From Scedosporium boydii (lineage: Eukaryota; Ascomycota; Sordariomycetes; Microascales; Microascaceae): a stretch of 64,000 nt of DNA. The stretch spans positions 62,001-126,000 of the forward strand of contig NJFT01000061.1 of assembly GCA_002221725.1 (NCBI GenBank). The letters run 5' to 3'. The position numbers and the translations under genes were made by a program. The notes under the pieces are model-generated. The model was not told the origin of the DNA. It worked only from the letters and a program-made list of their open reading frames with translations, and made no database searches. This document shows, piece after piece, positions 1 to 9,988 of this stretch (position 1 is the first letter of the stretch; the number at the start of each line of letters is the position of its first letter).

Positions 1-5
1 TGCGT

Positions 6-728
6 TCAATCTCCCACTTTGTTTCCCAACTGGGCTTTCTCGTCCACTCCGCTCTCTTCCTGGACATCTCCTTCGGCACGGGCCATTTCCCTCCTCCTCG
101 ACTGCCCCGCTTCCACCACCCTTCTCATGACGACCATGTGTTTTTCGAACTGCTCGATGAGGTTATTATAGTCCTCCTTCCCCTCAGCTTTAGCCCCGCT
201 GCTGCTCTCGCCCGATAGCTCAATATCCGCCTCTTCTCCTTCTACACCCTCGATCTTAAGCATTAGCGCACCGGGGCCCTCGCCCTGTCCTTCATCGTCC
301 GCCATCTTTCTGAGCCCCGCGTCGACGACTGCCCAGTCCGCGCTGAGGCTTGCGGCGTGAGCTACCTTCCAAGAACCATCTTCTCCCGGAGCCAGGTCCA
401 ATAGTATAGACCGCGAAGCCTCCTTATCAGCTGATAAGGGATCAGACGTCGAGAGTGCTTGCGTGAGGAGGTCGGGATCGTCGTCGGTGAATATGTAATG
501 TATGTGAGGATGGTGAGTCGTCTTGGATGTAGCGTTGTGTATTAACGTGAATAGTGGTGGTAGAGCTGGACCGCGCTCATCGGAGGCTAGGGAATGATCA
601 TCATGGGGGCGGTCTTCTCCGCGTTGGCCTTCAGCCTGAGCAGGCTGCTGCCTTGAGGCAGCAGGAGACGTTGGTCGCGGTTGGGACTCCGCCGCGAGGG
701 ACGGCTGTGGCGGATCGGGAGACGTCAT
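6..728 (-). CDS. Unknown protein with acidic middle and helical C-terminus
   Basis: An uninterrupted reading frame ends with TGA at 6-8. I chose the ATG at 726-728 (240 aa) because it has G at -3. An in-frame ATG at 852-854 would add 42 residues but has a poorer context. The N-terminus is Pro/Gln/Ser-rich and probably disordered. It is followed by a more ordered stretch containing LFTLIHNATS and IHYIFTDDDPDLL, then an acidic middle, and a charged helical end (NLIEQFEKHMVVMRRVVEA, then Arg/Glu-rich). I do not recognise the family and see no catalytic motif, signal peptide or membrane segment. It lies on the same strand as APC11, about 650 bp downstream of it, too far apart to infer a functional link. 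The intact frame and ordered core make it probably real. Confidence 0.55.
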   Translation of the reverse strand: MTSPDPPQPSLAAESQPRPTSPAASRQQPAQAEGQRGEDRPHDDHSLASDERGPALPPLFTLIHNATSKTTHHPHIHYIFTDDDPDLLTQALSTSDPLSADKEASRSILLDLAPGEDGSWKVAHAASLSADWAVVDAGLRKMADDEGQGEGPGALMLKIEGVEGEEADIELSGESSSGAKAEGKEDYNNLIEQFEKHMVVMRRVVEAGQSRRREMARAEGDVQEESGVDEKAQLGNKVGD

Positions 729-1382
729 GGCGAGATCCTCGCTTGGGAGAATGAGGATAGCTCGGCGGATCGGTCGGTGGTGGGGATTTGTGAAAGACGG
801 CCCCGTGGAAGCATCGTTGCGAAGGTGTGAATGGCGAGATGATTGCTGAGGCATATGTCCGGATCCGGCATCTGGGATCCGGGGAGCTTGGGGTGCTTAT
901 CTTATCGGCACGTGAACTGCAGGGGTCTTTTGCCAGCATGATGCAAGCACTTGAACTTTGGATTGATCGCGTCAGATTTCGCCAGCTCGCCTTCTATGAA
1001 TCTACATGTGATATCATGGTTTCAAATTCTTCGGTAAATTATTTTTGATAACTTCCCATTCACTTACATTTTGTGTCCTCGTCAAACCTTCCTGCGAAGC
1101 TGTTGACGATAATACTTGGGGTGAATATGTAATACTTGTCCCGAACAAGTTCGTACTTCGGCGACACCCCCTCAGAGGTGTCAACTTCGACAGCTTTACC
1201 AGTCGTGAACGTCATCGATTCTAGATCTGGTGTACGAAGTATCGGTAGTACCAAAAGTAAAAATTGATCCTTGTAAGACGATGAACCAGACCCTTCTTTT
1301 ATACGCAAACGCCTCAAAACACCCTCCAAATACTTCGTACCCAGTGATCATAAACAAACAACAGGTCGTAACTAGTTAACAT
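729..1382. other. Intergenic, tail-to-head between APC11 and the first gene
   Basis: This stretch holds the promoter side of the left gene and the 3' side of APC11. It contains one exact TACTTCGTA copy at 1331-1339, the only copy I found outside the 17-33 kb block. Short open frames here show no recognisable protein features. Confidence 0.6.
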
Positions 1383-1871
1383 TTACTCCTCGATTTCAGA
1401 GGTAGTTTCGTTGGCCGGGTCGTGCCATTCGAATCCTGCAAGCCAACTTGTCAGTAGACACGGGAGAAAACAATATCTCAAGCTTGAACATACTCTGGCG
1501 GCACATGGGACACTGTCCCTTGGCGGACTCTTGTTTGATCCATTCCAAAATACAGTGCTAAATTCGCGACGCGTCAGAAGTTAGTCCCAGGTTCATCATC
1601 AACAATGAAGCGTCATACCATGTGGAAATTATGCCCGCATTTTCCGGATACTGTAGATCAATGACGCTGTCTCGTCAGCTATACGTGTAGTGGTTTTTTG
1701 GGGCGAGGATTCGAATGATGAAGACTGACATATGCTGCAATCATCGCCAGGATATTTGCAGGTTGGGCAAGTTCCATCGAAATGGACTTGGCAGATACCA
1801 CAGACGTCGTCTTCGGGGAGGTCCCATCGCCAAGTGGCCACGGTATTCCACTGGGTAATCTTGACCTTCAT
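1383..1871 (-). CDS. APC11: Anaphase-promoting complex subunit 11 (RING-H2)
   Basis: Catalytic RING subunit of the APC/C ubiquitin ligase, which pairs with the cullin APC2 and recruits E2 enzymes to ubiquitinate cyclins and securin in the nucleus. Four exons splice cleanly: 1871-1730, 1650-1619, 1557-1494 and 1435-1383, giving 96 aa with all phases matching. The product starts MKVKITQWNTVATWRWDLP and continues through DDVCGICQ, CPTCKYPGDDCS, GKCGHNFHMHC and QCPMCRQRFEW, which is the conserved APC11 RING-H2 with its extra zinc ligands. Length is normal for the family. Introns are about 79, 61 and 58 nt with GTCAGT, GTATGA and GTATGT donors. The 32-nt second exon is easily missed, and unspliced frames break inside the RING. 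The upstream side faces TUM1 head to head. Confidence 0.94.
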
Positions 1872-2490
1872 GGTCCGTGAATATGACCGTCAATAGGCAC
1901 TTATACAGACGAGGAATTGTATTACGCCTGTGATGTTGGATAGTAGTCTTCCTTTAAGGGAGGGGAGGGCATAAGGTGTGGCGACCAACCAAACAATGGA
2001 TCTGAGGTCATCTCCAGTGAGAATGAGAGAAGATTGGTCAATTGAGATCTTCATATAGGCAGATGGCACCAGGTGGTATTAGGATTGGAAGTGGCCCAAG
2101 CTCCACTCCACTTGCTCTCATGAGGGAGTCGAGCCCATTTTCCGAATTTCTCACGATCGACCTCTGACAGTTAAAAAAAAACTCCATAGAACTCTCTCTA
2201 CTTGTACACTCTGATAAGACCACACCCAGAATTATCAAGAGAGTCCAGCCCTTGCTTTGAGGAGGATCCTAGTGTAGCTCCCCTGGGATGCACTGGAATA
2301 CCAGTCAATTGCATTGGCCTCATTTTCTCTGGCCTCTATCAGAGGTGTCCAGGTGAATTTATCCTCACCAGAGATAACCACTGTCCCCTCTCTCTAGTGA
2401 CCTGATGGTCCGATAACCCGATAATCCGAGAATCGTCCTCCTCACCTCATTTCAACAACCCCCTTAATACCCTATATACCCTCTCACATA
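1872..2490. promoter_or_regulatory. Divergent promoter APC11 / sulfurtransferase
   Basis: A 619-bp head-to-head spacer between the APC11 start (1871) and the sulfurtransferase start (2491). The side next to 2491 is pyrimidine-rich and low in G (2430-2490), as is common for fungal 5' leaders. I see no further gene or strong motif. Confidence 0.6.
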
Positions 2491-3586
2491 ATGTCTGTCT
2501 CCGTCCTCTTTCGCTCCCATCGCGCGGGACTCCGACAATTAGGATGCCGAACGACTCGCGCCTTTCTCGCCGCTTCCACCCGACATTTTTCTAATTTCCT
2601 CGTCACCCCCCAAGAACTCGCCGACGCGTTGGAGAAGAACCCTCCCAAAGTCAGCCCCGAACCCAAGACCGTAGCCGTCTGCGCCGCTTGGTTCCTCCCC
2701 AACGATGAACGCACAGGAATCCAAGTCTTCCGAGAGACACGCATCCCCAAGGCGCGCTTCTTCGACCTCGATAAGGTGATCAACAAGCACTCGCCTTACC
2801 CCCATATGCTCCCCGATGCGAAGGAGTTTGCGCTAGCGATGAGCGAGATCGGTGTTCGACGGGATGATACGGTCGTTGTCTACGATACCAAGGAGCTCGG
2901 CATCTTTAGCGCGCCGAGGGTCGCCTGGACCATGAAGCTCTTCGGTCATCCCAAGGTTCACCTACTCAATAACTTCAAGCTATGGGTTGATGGAGGATTC
3001 CCAACCGAGACCGGCGAACTGTATAGCGTTGACTGCTGTACCTATCCTATCCATCCTATGGATGAGTCCAAGGTCGCGTCGTTCGAGGACGTCAAGGATA
3101 TTGCGTTGGATTACGGCAAGGAGGGTGCTGAGGGTGTCCAAATTCTCGATGCCCGCCCCACTGGACGCTGGACTGGAAAGGACCCGGAACCCCGACCTAC
3201 TATTTCTTCTGGACATATTCCCGGATCTATCAGCCTTCCGTTCAGCGCCGTTCTGGATCCCGAGACCAAGGCTTTTTACGAGCCGGAGAGGTTGCGGAAG
3301 ATCTTCCAAGAGAAGGGAGTCGATCCCGAGAAGCCAATTATTTCGAGTTGCGGCACCGGCGTAACTGCTTGCGTTCTCGAGACCGCACTTGAAGTTGCAA
3401 GCTATGGCTCCGCGGAGTCGAGGAGAGTGTACGATGGTAGTTGGACGTAAGTTTAAATCTTTTGCCTCATATGTCCTCGCGACCCCGCGGCCTTTGCTAA
3501 CTGTTCTATGCAGAGAATGGGCGCAGAGGGTCACCCCCGCTGAGAACCTCATTATCAAGACCGAAGGAGAGGAGGATGCTGCTTAA
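2491..3586 (+). CDS. TUM1: Mitochondrial 3-mercaptopyruvate/thiosulfate sulfurtransferase (double rhodanese)
   Basis: Transfers sulfane sulfur from mercaptopyruvate or thiosulfate to acceptors through a cysteine persulfide. In yeast the homologue Tum1 also feeds sulfur to tRNA thiolation. Exons 2491-3446 and 3514-3586 give 342 aa. The 67-nt intron has donor GTAAGT, branch GCTAAC and acceptor CAG. The first 30-35 residues are Arg/Ser/Ala-rich without acids, fitting a mitochondrial presequence. Two rhodanese domains follow, at about residues 40-175 and 195-330. The active loop is C287-GTGVTA; CG[S/T]GVT is the mercaptopyruvate-type loop, whereas CRKGVT marks thiosulfate specialists, so mercaptopyruvate is the likelier substrate. 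GSWTEWAQR near the C-terminus spans the intron. If the intron is retained the protein ends just after GSWT and loses only the last 24 residues, after the active site. Confidence 0.93.
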
Positions 3587-4334
3587 GACGAGAATGGCAT
3601 TGCGCAGACAGACTACTTCGTGCTTTTGTCATTCGCCCATTTCGCAAGAAGATTTCCCTTTGTTTTACCCTAGTTTCATGGACCCATTAAGACCCATTAC
3701 AGGATGCATCGATGTATGATACTTCTCATCTCTTATATGACTCGAGTTAGAAGGAGGACGTGGTAATAAAATGTCTCCCAACTGCAACCCATGCTTGGCT
3801 TAAAGCTCTTGTCTCTTTCTTCTTCAATGAACCCATGCGCTTGTTTTTCGTCCAGCCTGGGCACCTGCAATTGTACGGAGTACCGTTCTACCGAGGTATT
3901 CTATTTTATATTGACTTGGTGCACTACATTTTGCCAATCGAAAGAATTATTTTCTTGGAATTTCTTTTGCATATCCTCTACCTCTAGCTGTGACATTTTC
4001 AAGGTTGCGGTACTTTCAATTTCTCGGTGTAGTCACTAGCCACAGGAGACTGTCACACTCACCGAGGTTCTAGCGCCGGTGAAACCCCATTTCTGCCTTG
4101 GTGCCTTGAAAGCAAGGTGTCACATCACTTTAGGGCTCGGGAACCGACCACACCAAAATTTACCATTGGCTGCCCCGCCAAATCCATCACAAAAAAAGTT
4201 GCATTGAACGGACCTTGAATCCATCAACCTCCCAACACCGACTTTTTTTCGACACCCAGCCAAACAACGAAAGTTTCCTTCGCCCCCTCCTTTCGATTTC
4301 CCCGAATTTTCGAATCGAACCCCAAATCGACAAA
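3587..4334. promoter_or_regulatory. RPS2 promoter and sulfurtransferase 3' end
   Basis: A 748-bp tandem spacer. An ATTGG (CCAAT-box complement) lies at about 4164-4168, 170 bp before the RPS2 start. Pyrimidine-rich stretches at about 4225-4310 look like the 5' leader. No gene is seen; the open frames at 3760-4039 are AT-rich and have no recognisable product. Confidence 0.55.
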
Positions 4335-5365
4335 ATGGCTGACCGAGGTGGTGCTCCCCGTGGCGGTGGTTTCGGATCCCGAGGCGGAGACCGTGGTCGC
4401 GGTCGTGGTCGTGGCCGTGGACGCCGCGGTGGTAAGAGCGAGGAGAAGGAGTGGCAGCCCGTGACGAAGCTCGGCCGTCTCGTCAAGGCCGGCAAGATCA
4501 ACAGCATGGAGGAGATCTACCTCCACTCTCTCCCCATCAAGGAGTACCAGATCGTTGATACTTTCCTCCCCAAGCTCAAGGATGAGGTCATGAAGGTGCG
4601 ATATTCCCGACACTTTTGTGTTCTTGTCCATTCAGGTCGCGGGAGAAACTGGACGATACCAGAAATTTTCGCTCCTGGATTGATGGGGTGAAACTTATAT
4701 CGAGGGTAATTCTCGTGTGACTCTGGCTGACCATGTCTCTTTTTTCCCCCGAAAACAGATCAAGCCCGTCCAGAAGCAGACCCGTGCCGGTCAGCGAACC
4801 CGATTCAAGGCCATTGTCATCATTGGTGACTCCGAGGGCCACGTCGGTCTCGGCATCAAGACCTCCAAGGAAGTCGCTACTGCCATCCGTGCCGCCATCA
4901 TTATCGCCAAGCTCAGCGTCATCCCCGTGCGACGAGGATACTGGGGTGCTAACCTCGGTCAACCCCACTCTCTTCCCTCCAAGCAGAGCGGCAAGTGCGG
5001 TTCCGTCACCGTTCGTGTATGTAAAAGTCCTTTCCCCGAATCTCGCAATGCGAACACGCTAGGTTCTATTCCAAAAGTTGGGCTCGGTTTTGTTGCTGAC
5101 ACTTCTCCAGCTCATCCCTGCCCCCCGTGGTACCGGCCTCGTTGCCTCCCCCGCCGTCAAGCGATTCCTCCAGCTCGCCGGTGTCGAGGATGCCTACACC
5201 TCGTCCGCTGGTTCGACCAAGACCCTCGAGAACACCCTCAAGGCCACCTTCAGCGCCGTCTCCAGCACCTACGGCTTCCTCACCCCCAACCTCTGGAAGG
5301 AGACCAAGCTCATCAGGAGTCCTCTGGAGGAGTACGCCGATACCCTTCGGGAAAAGCGTTACTAA
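4335..5365 (+). CDS. RPS2: 40S ribosomal protein S2 (uS5)
   Basis: Small-subunit ribosomal protein near the mRNA entry channel, needed for decoding fidelity and 40S maturation. Exons 4335-4595, 4759-5016 and 5111-5365 give 257 aa. All introns are phase 0 (163 and 94 nt). The ATG context is ACAAAATGGCT. The N-terminus is a Gly/Arg repeat region (about residues 4-36, alternating RG and GRG), a known target for arginine methylation in this family. The S5 domain follows, with [39 protein letters not shown] and the C-terminal half [13 protein letters not shown]. The end is [11 protein letters not shown]...ADTLREKRY. Length and content are standard, with nothing unusual beyond the two introns. Identity is effectively certain. 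Confidence 0.97.
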
Positions 5366-5793
5366 GTTGTTGCAAAAAGAGGGGAAAATTCGGCGTTTTT
5401 TTCGTCCTCTGTTGTTTGTTTCTCATCGCGGCGCACACTTCACACATAAACTCCTCCCATCCGTTTTATCTCAGTTCAGTGTTGCATGGGCGGCTGGTTA
5501 GGGCATCAGGTTGAGGCCAAGGTAGAATAGCTTCAATCTGAGAAAATAACTTCTCGGGGAAAAAAAGAGATGTTAAAAAATTACCTTTTGTTACTGTGCC
5601 ATGGCTTTGCTTCCTTGTTAACTTCTGAGTGCATATTTGAGCTTGGATTTCTAACTACAGGATACTCAGGTTTCGAAGAAATGCACATTTAACATATAAC
5701 CTCTATTAGGTTCGACCCCACGATGGCGAGCCTCTCCATCGCCACCTCTCCCCACTACAGGACCACCGAGACAAATCACCGGCGCGTCTGAGG
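5366..5793. other. Convergent 3' region RPS2 / unknown gene
   Basis: A 428-bp tail-to-tail spacer, T/A-rich at 5390-5420 and 5560-5600, fitting 3' UTRs and polyadenylation regions. GGTTCGACCCC at 5709 resembles a tRNA B box, but no A box or foldable tRNA lies upstream of it. Confidence 0.6.
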
Positions 5794-8700
5794 CTAAACA
5801 TCCACCATGATTACATCCCCCTCTGTCCTCCCACGCCAGCGTCTATTTTTCGGTGTGGCATCTGCCATTGTCACATCCGTATCGACCGGGAGACCCTCGC
5901 CCCTGATCTCAAGCTGGGTCTCAGGCGTCTGCAACTCTACAGGCCACCGATTGATGCTGAAATACTGCGGAACCTGCCCTCGGACCTCAGGCTTGGCCCA
6001 TCCCCATATGGCCTCGCGTCTATGGATCGTCTGCCGACTGCCATCCTCCGTAGTAAAGGCCGTCTCGACAGTTAGCGGCCACAAGGGATTTCTGTACTCG
6101 TTGCATTCGGTGACCATGTTTTCGGCTACCTCCCGGTCGATACGCTCCTCGTCCCCAAGCTCCCTACTATCGTCGTCCCATTTGTCAAGGTAATTCTTGC
6201 GGTCCGCCAACTTGATGACATCCTTGGTTTGCATCGGGCGGCCGGCTGGCAGCTGGACTCGCTTGGTTTGCTCAGTGGTCGATGTTTCTTCGGGGCCTGA
6301 TTGTTGCCAGCCGAGATCGCATCGCCTTTCGACCATGCGTTCTAGGGTCCATGTAAGCTCGCGATGCCCTTTCTTGAACTCCTCCTTCTGTCCTTCAGTG
6401 TATTTGGGTAGGCTTGTGAGTCCCTGCTCCATCTTGTTAATAGTGTAGCCGAGACGCCACGCGGCGCCACGCACCGCCAATCTAGTGCGAATCATGTCAT
6501 CTTCCCTATCCTTGTCGTCGGCTTGCAATGCATCCTCGTAAGTTCGAGACTTAGGCATCGTCGCCAAAGCCGCACTATTAAACTTGATTGTGTCCTCTGG
6601 GTGGAGGGTTGTCTCGGGTCGATGGTAGAATAAAGCACCCGCTAGTGTCTTCTCGATTCTATCACGGTACGCCGAGGCGCTGGAATCAGTTGATGTGTCA
6701 ATCCCGCCTCGCAGTCGCTCCCGGAACCGTCCTGAACTTACCGGATTCTCCCATATCTCTCCAAGTCACCTAGATACTCCTCCGTCTGGCGCTGATTAGT
6801 GAAGCGAATCATGGACACGGGCCCACCCACATCGCGGTTGAGCTGTCCCAAAAGTTCCTCAATGGTCACGCCGCCCTTGTCAAAGCAAGAATGCCCGCTA
6901 CTATCATGCACCAGTGCCTGCACGCGGTCCGTAAAGATGCGTTTTTCGACAGTCCAGTCCTCGGGGACGGGCTCCAACATGCCCTCGTTCGTCGAGCGAT
7001 GGGAGAGCTTTTCCAGGAGTTGCAACTCCCAATCACGCGCAACTAGACATACCCTCCCCCTATCATTCGCCTTGGCGGCCCGCTCAGACAATATGTAAGT
7101 TCCTGTTTGCATCGTGGTGTCTTCTCTACCCCACTGGACATGGGCTAGCGTATCCGTCATGAAAAAACGTGGATACAAGCGAGAGGCTGTCTTGAGGTCA
7201 CGCTCAATACTCTTCAACCGTTTCAAGAACATCCAAACGTTGTATTGCACCGCGGCCACGTCGACTGCTATGAACGGTCCCTTGAAGTTTGTTGTGGGCA
7301 GGGGAGGGCGAGCGACTGCCTGCACTCCAAACCTCGTCTTTGAGTGTTGCTTGAGCTCCGGTATCAATTTCATAGCCCACATCTCGTTGTTCTTGACGAG
7401 CATTGAATGCCAGAAAACGTACCCCTTGAAGGAATCAACGTCGTCCTCAGGCTTATCATGCTTCAGGGAATCCCAGATGATGCCGGCAGGGAGGCTAGCC
7501 CTACGCATCGCTTCCTTATCCCTCGCTGTCGGTAAGACAAGTTTTCTATAGGGGCTATCAAGGGCACGAATCTCCCGAGTTTGTGACCCAAAAGCGCGCA
7601 GAACCATGGTCAATCCAGCACGGTTGGCGCCTCGAAACCGCGAGAAATGCCAAAGCTGCCTCGTAAGATCTTGTTGACTTTTCAAGTCCGTCTCGACATC
7701 ATAGGTAAAACTGCAAGTCGTCCTCAGGGCCCAGGACGTGCGGAGCGGGCCGAGCCTCATGCACTGGATGAACGTGTCGTCCTCGACCTGATCCGCGTTG
7801 AAGCCAAACGGAATTATCCCCTCGACGGCGTGGGTGTCCCATTCGTGAATTCGTCTGTTCCAGTGACAGCTGGAGCTGCCCTCATCCCAGTGGACTTTTT
7901 GGTTCTTGAGGAACCAGGCCAAGTACGCCTCGAGAGCTTTTGGGGGGAGGCGATACATGATGTCCACTACCCCGAGAGGCAGCCTGTGCAAGAGCCTCCG
8001 TGGAGCCTTGCTATTCCGCGGCCGCGCCGTCGCGGTTTCGAAAAGGCGGATAGCGGGCCCTTCGGTAGGCGGAAGCCTCGTACTCGCTTCCGGCTTAACG
8101 TCAAAGGCGAGGTTGAGCACGCTGTTGGAGTAATGATAATTCTCGTAGAGGGCGTGGATAGCCAACATGTCTATCACCTCTCTGAGGAAGCCGCCGAAGG
8201 AGTGCTTCTCTGGATCATAGAGGACTGTCACGTATGAGAGATACTGGGTGATCTCGGCCATCTTGCCCGTCCAGTCGGCCGTGCGGTCAATATCCTCGTC
8301 GGTGAGGAAGTTGGCGATGCGCAACAGCTGGATGAGCGGCGAGGCAATGGTCCAGCCATTGTACTCGATCTGGCTGAAGTCATAGGCGGTGCCAATAGCC
8401 GTGTCCTTAAGAAATCTCGCTAGGAAATTGCGTGTATTCGTTGGCTTGGCGTTGGCTGTCGGGTTCTTTTTATTTTTAGTGAAACTCCCTTCGAGAGTGG
8501 CAAGCTTCGTAACGGGGATCTCGTCCTCTTTACCATCGCCCTCGCATTCCTCTTCTCCATCGTCCTCAGATTCCTCTTTGGCGATGTCCATTTCAACATT
8601 TTCAGTCGACCAATACCGCGTTTTGAAAGGCTCCAGCCACGCATCTTCATCAGGCAGAATCATGGCGCTTTTGTCGATATGCTCGAGAACCCCAAGGCTT

Positions 8701-9276
8701 TCCAATAGTTGAATCCTCGCCGCCCGCAACGCCAACTCGCTCCCGAATAGATGGTAACCTCGTTGGATATCCTCCCAACTAAGGCCCTCCTTCTTCAGCT
8801 CCTCGGTGATCCAGTCCTCCTTGTAATCGTGGGAAGCGTCTCCCTTCCACGCCCTTTGCTTCGCCTTCTCGATAGCGGCCTGGCGCGCTGATTCCTTAGA
8901 AGTATAGTCATCCGTTTCGAGGGTCCGATTGTCTAACCTCGGGAACCGCTCGCCATAAATAAGACGAGCAGTAGCCCAGACGTCATCGTACATCCGTAGC
9001 AGGTCATCGATGGCGCCATGTGCGATGAGGTCCTCTACGAAGCGGAAGAATTCGTAGCTGTTGTCCTTTTCGATGTGCTCGATGATAGAGCTCCATAGTC
9101 CTTGTGGCGCGTCATACTTGACTCGCTCAAGGAGATGTCTCAGATTGGCTGGAAGGGTTGGGGGGGTCAGTAGCTAGAGAGAGCACCTAGGGGGGAGAGT
9201 CGGCTGTTAGTCAAGGAACAAACTTACAGATCAGGGGATCTAAACTGTTGCCGTCTACAGGCGTATCTAGCATCAT
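5794..9276 (-). CDS. Large fungal protein of unknown function (1113 aa)
   Basis: Three exons splice in phase: 9276-9228, 9148-6742 and 6679-5794. Both introns have GTAAGT donors (79 and 62 nt); the second replaces an immediate in-frame TAA, so splicing is required to reach the C-terminal 295 residues. I start at the ATG at 9274-9276 because a TAA lies in frame upstream. The product is mostly soluble and Trp/Arg/Leu-rich. It has a Lys/Glu-rich region, a strongly acidic linker around residues 210-230, a large central region without repeats, and a charged C-terminus. I see no signal peptide, membrane span, Walker motif, zinc ligands or known catalytic signature, and I do not recognise the family. 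It is head to head with the retropepsin-like gene, 712 bp away. The long intact frame through two proper introns makes a real gene very likely, but the function is unknown. Confidence 0.78.
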
Positions 9277-9988
9277 GATGAGATCTAGACACTTCTTATT
9301 GCACTCTCTTTACAATGATGGCTTCCAAGGTCGTAAGATGTCAGGGTCGGGCGGATGGGCGTGAGGGCTTCGCTCGTTTCCTTGGACGCCATACAACAAC
9401 TTCTTCAGCGCTCTCAAGAGGAGAATGGAAGAATGTGGGATTCGAAGCAAAGGGGGAAAGGGGCAGATCGACTTTGACGGACGAGAACCAACGACCCAAG
9501 TTAAAAACATTCCGACTAGAATGCCTCCTCGGGAGTCTACATTTCAAGTAACGGGCCAAGCTATGCCCCATAAAGAAAATATTTTCGTTTGAGGATCGGG
9601 GTTCATCTTTTACATTCCAGCTGTGGCTTAGGATTGCTACTCTTCAAAGACGAAAGACATGGCAACCAAGGGCGAGAAAACCCATGACCCGGAATAGACG
9701 CTCCGTTACATGCCAGTTGCTACCTGGCACCGTCTGAAAGCAGCTTGAAGTCCCGAGTCCGTCGACGCTAGATATGGACGCTCAACCGTTTTCAGAAAGC
9801 CTGGAAATACCATGTTCGCGGTCTATGAAACAAAGAATGCTCCGAATCTCCCCCAGAAAAGATATACTAAGAGGCACACTATTTGGAATACTAGAACATT
9901 AATATCGAGGAATCATCATACAAACGTATAGCGAATGCCGAGAACCGCGTCTCGTGAAGCCAATACCCGTTACTAGACGACGATCAGG
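9277..9988. promoter_or_regulatory. Divergent promoter of the two uncharacterised genes
   Basis: A 712-bp spacer with the 1113-aa unknown gene leaving to the left and the retropepsin-like gene to the right. Overlapping short open frames at 9310-9571 on both strands have no recognisable content. The shared promoter allows co-regulation but does not prove it. Confidence 0.5.

Noticed and set aside
5630..5720. Possible tRNA because of GGTTCGACCCC at 5709
   Set aside because: No A box or cloverleaf can be built upstream.
6738..8993. Treating 8993-6738 and 6567-5794 as two separate genes
   Set aside because: A GTAAGT donor at 6741 and an AG acceptor at 6680 join them in phase, and the frame is open through the supposed intergenic part 6568-6679.
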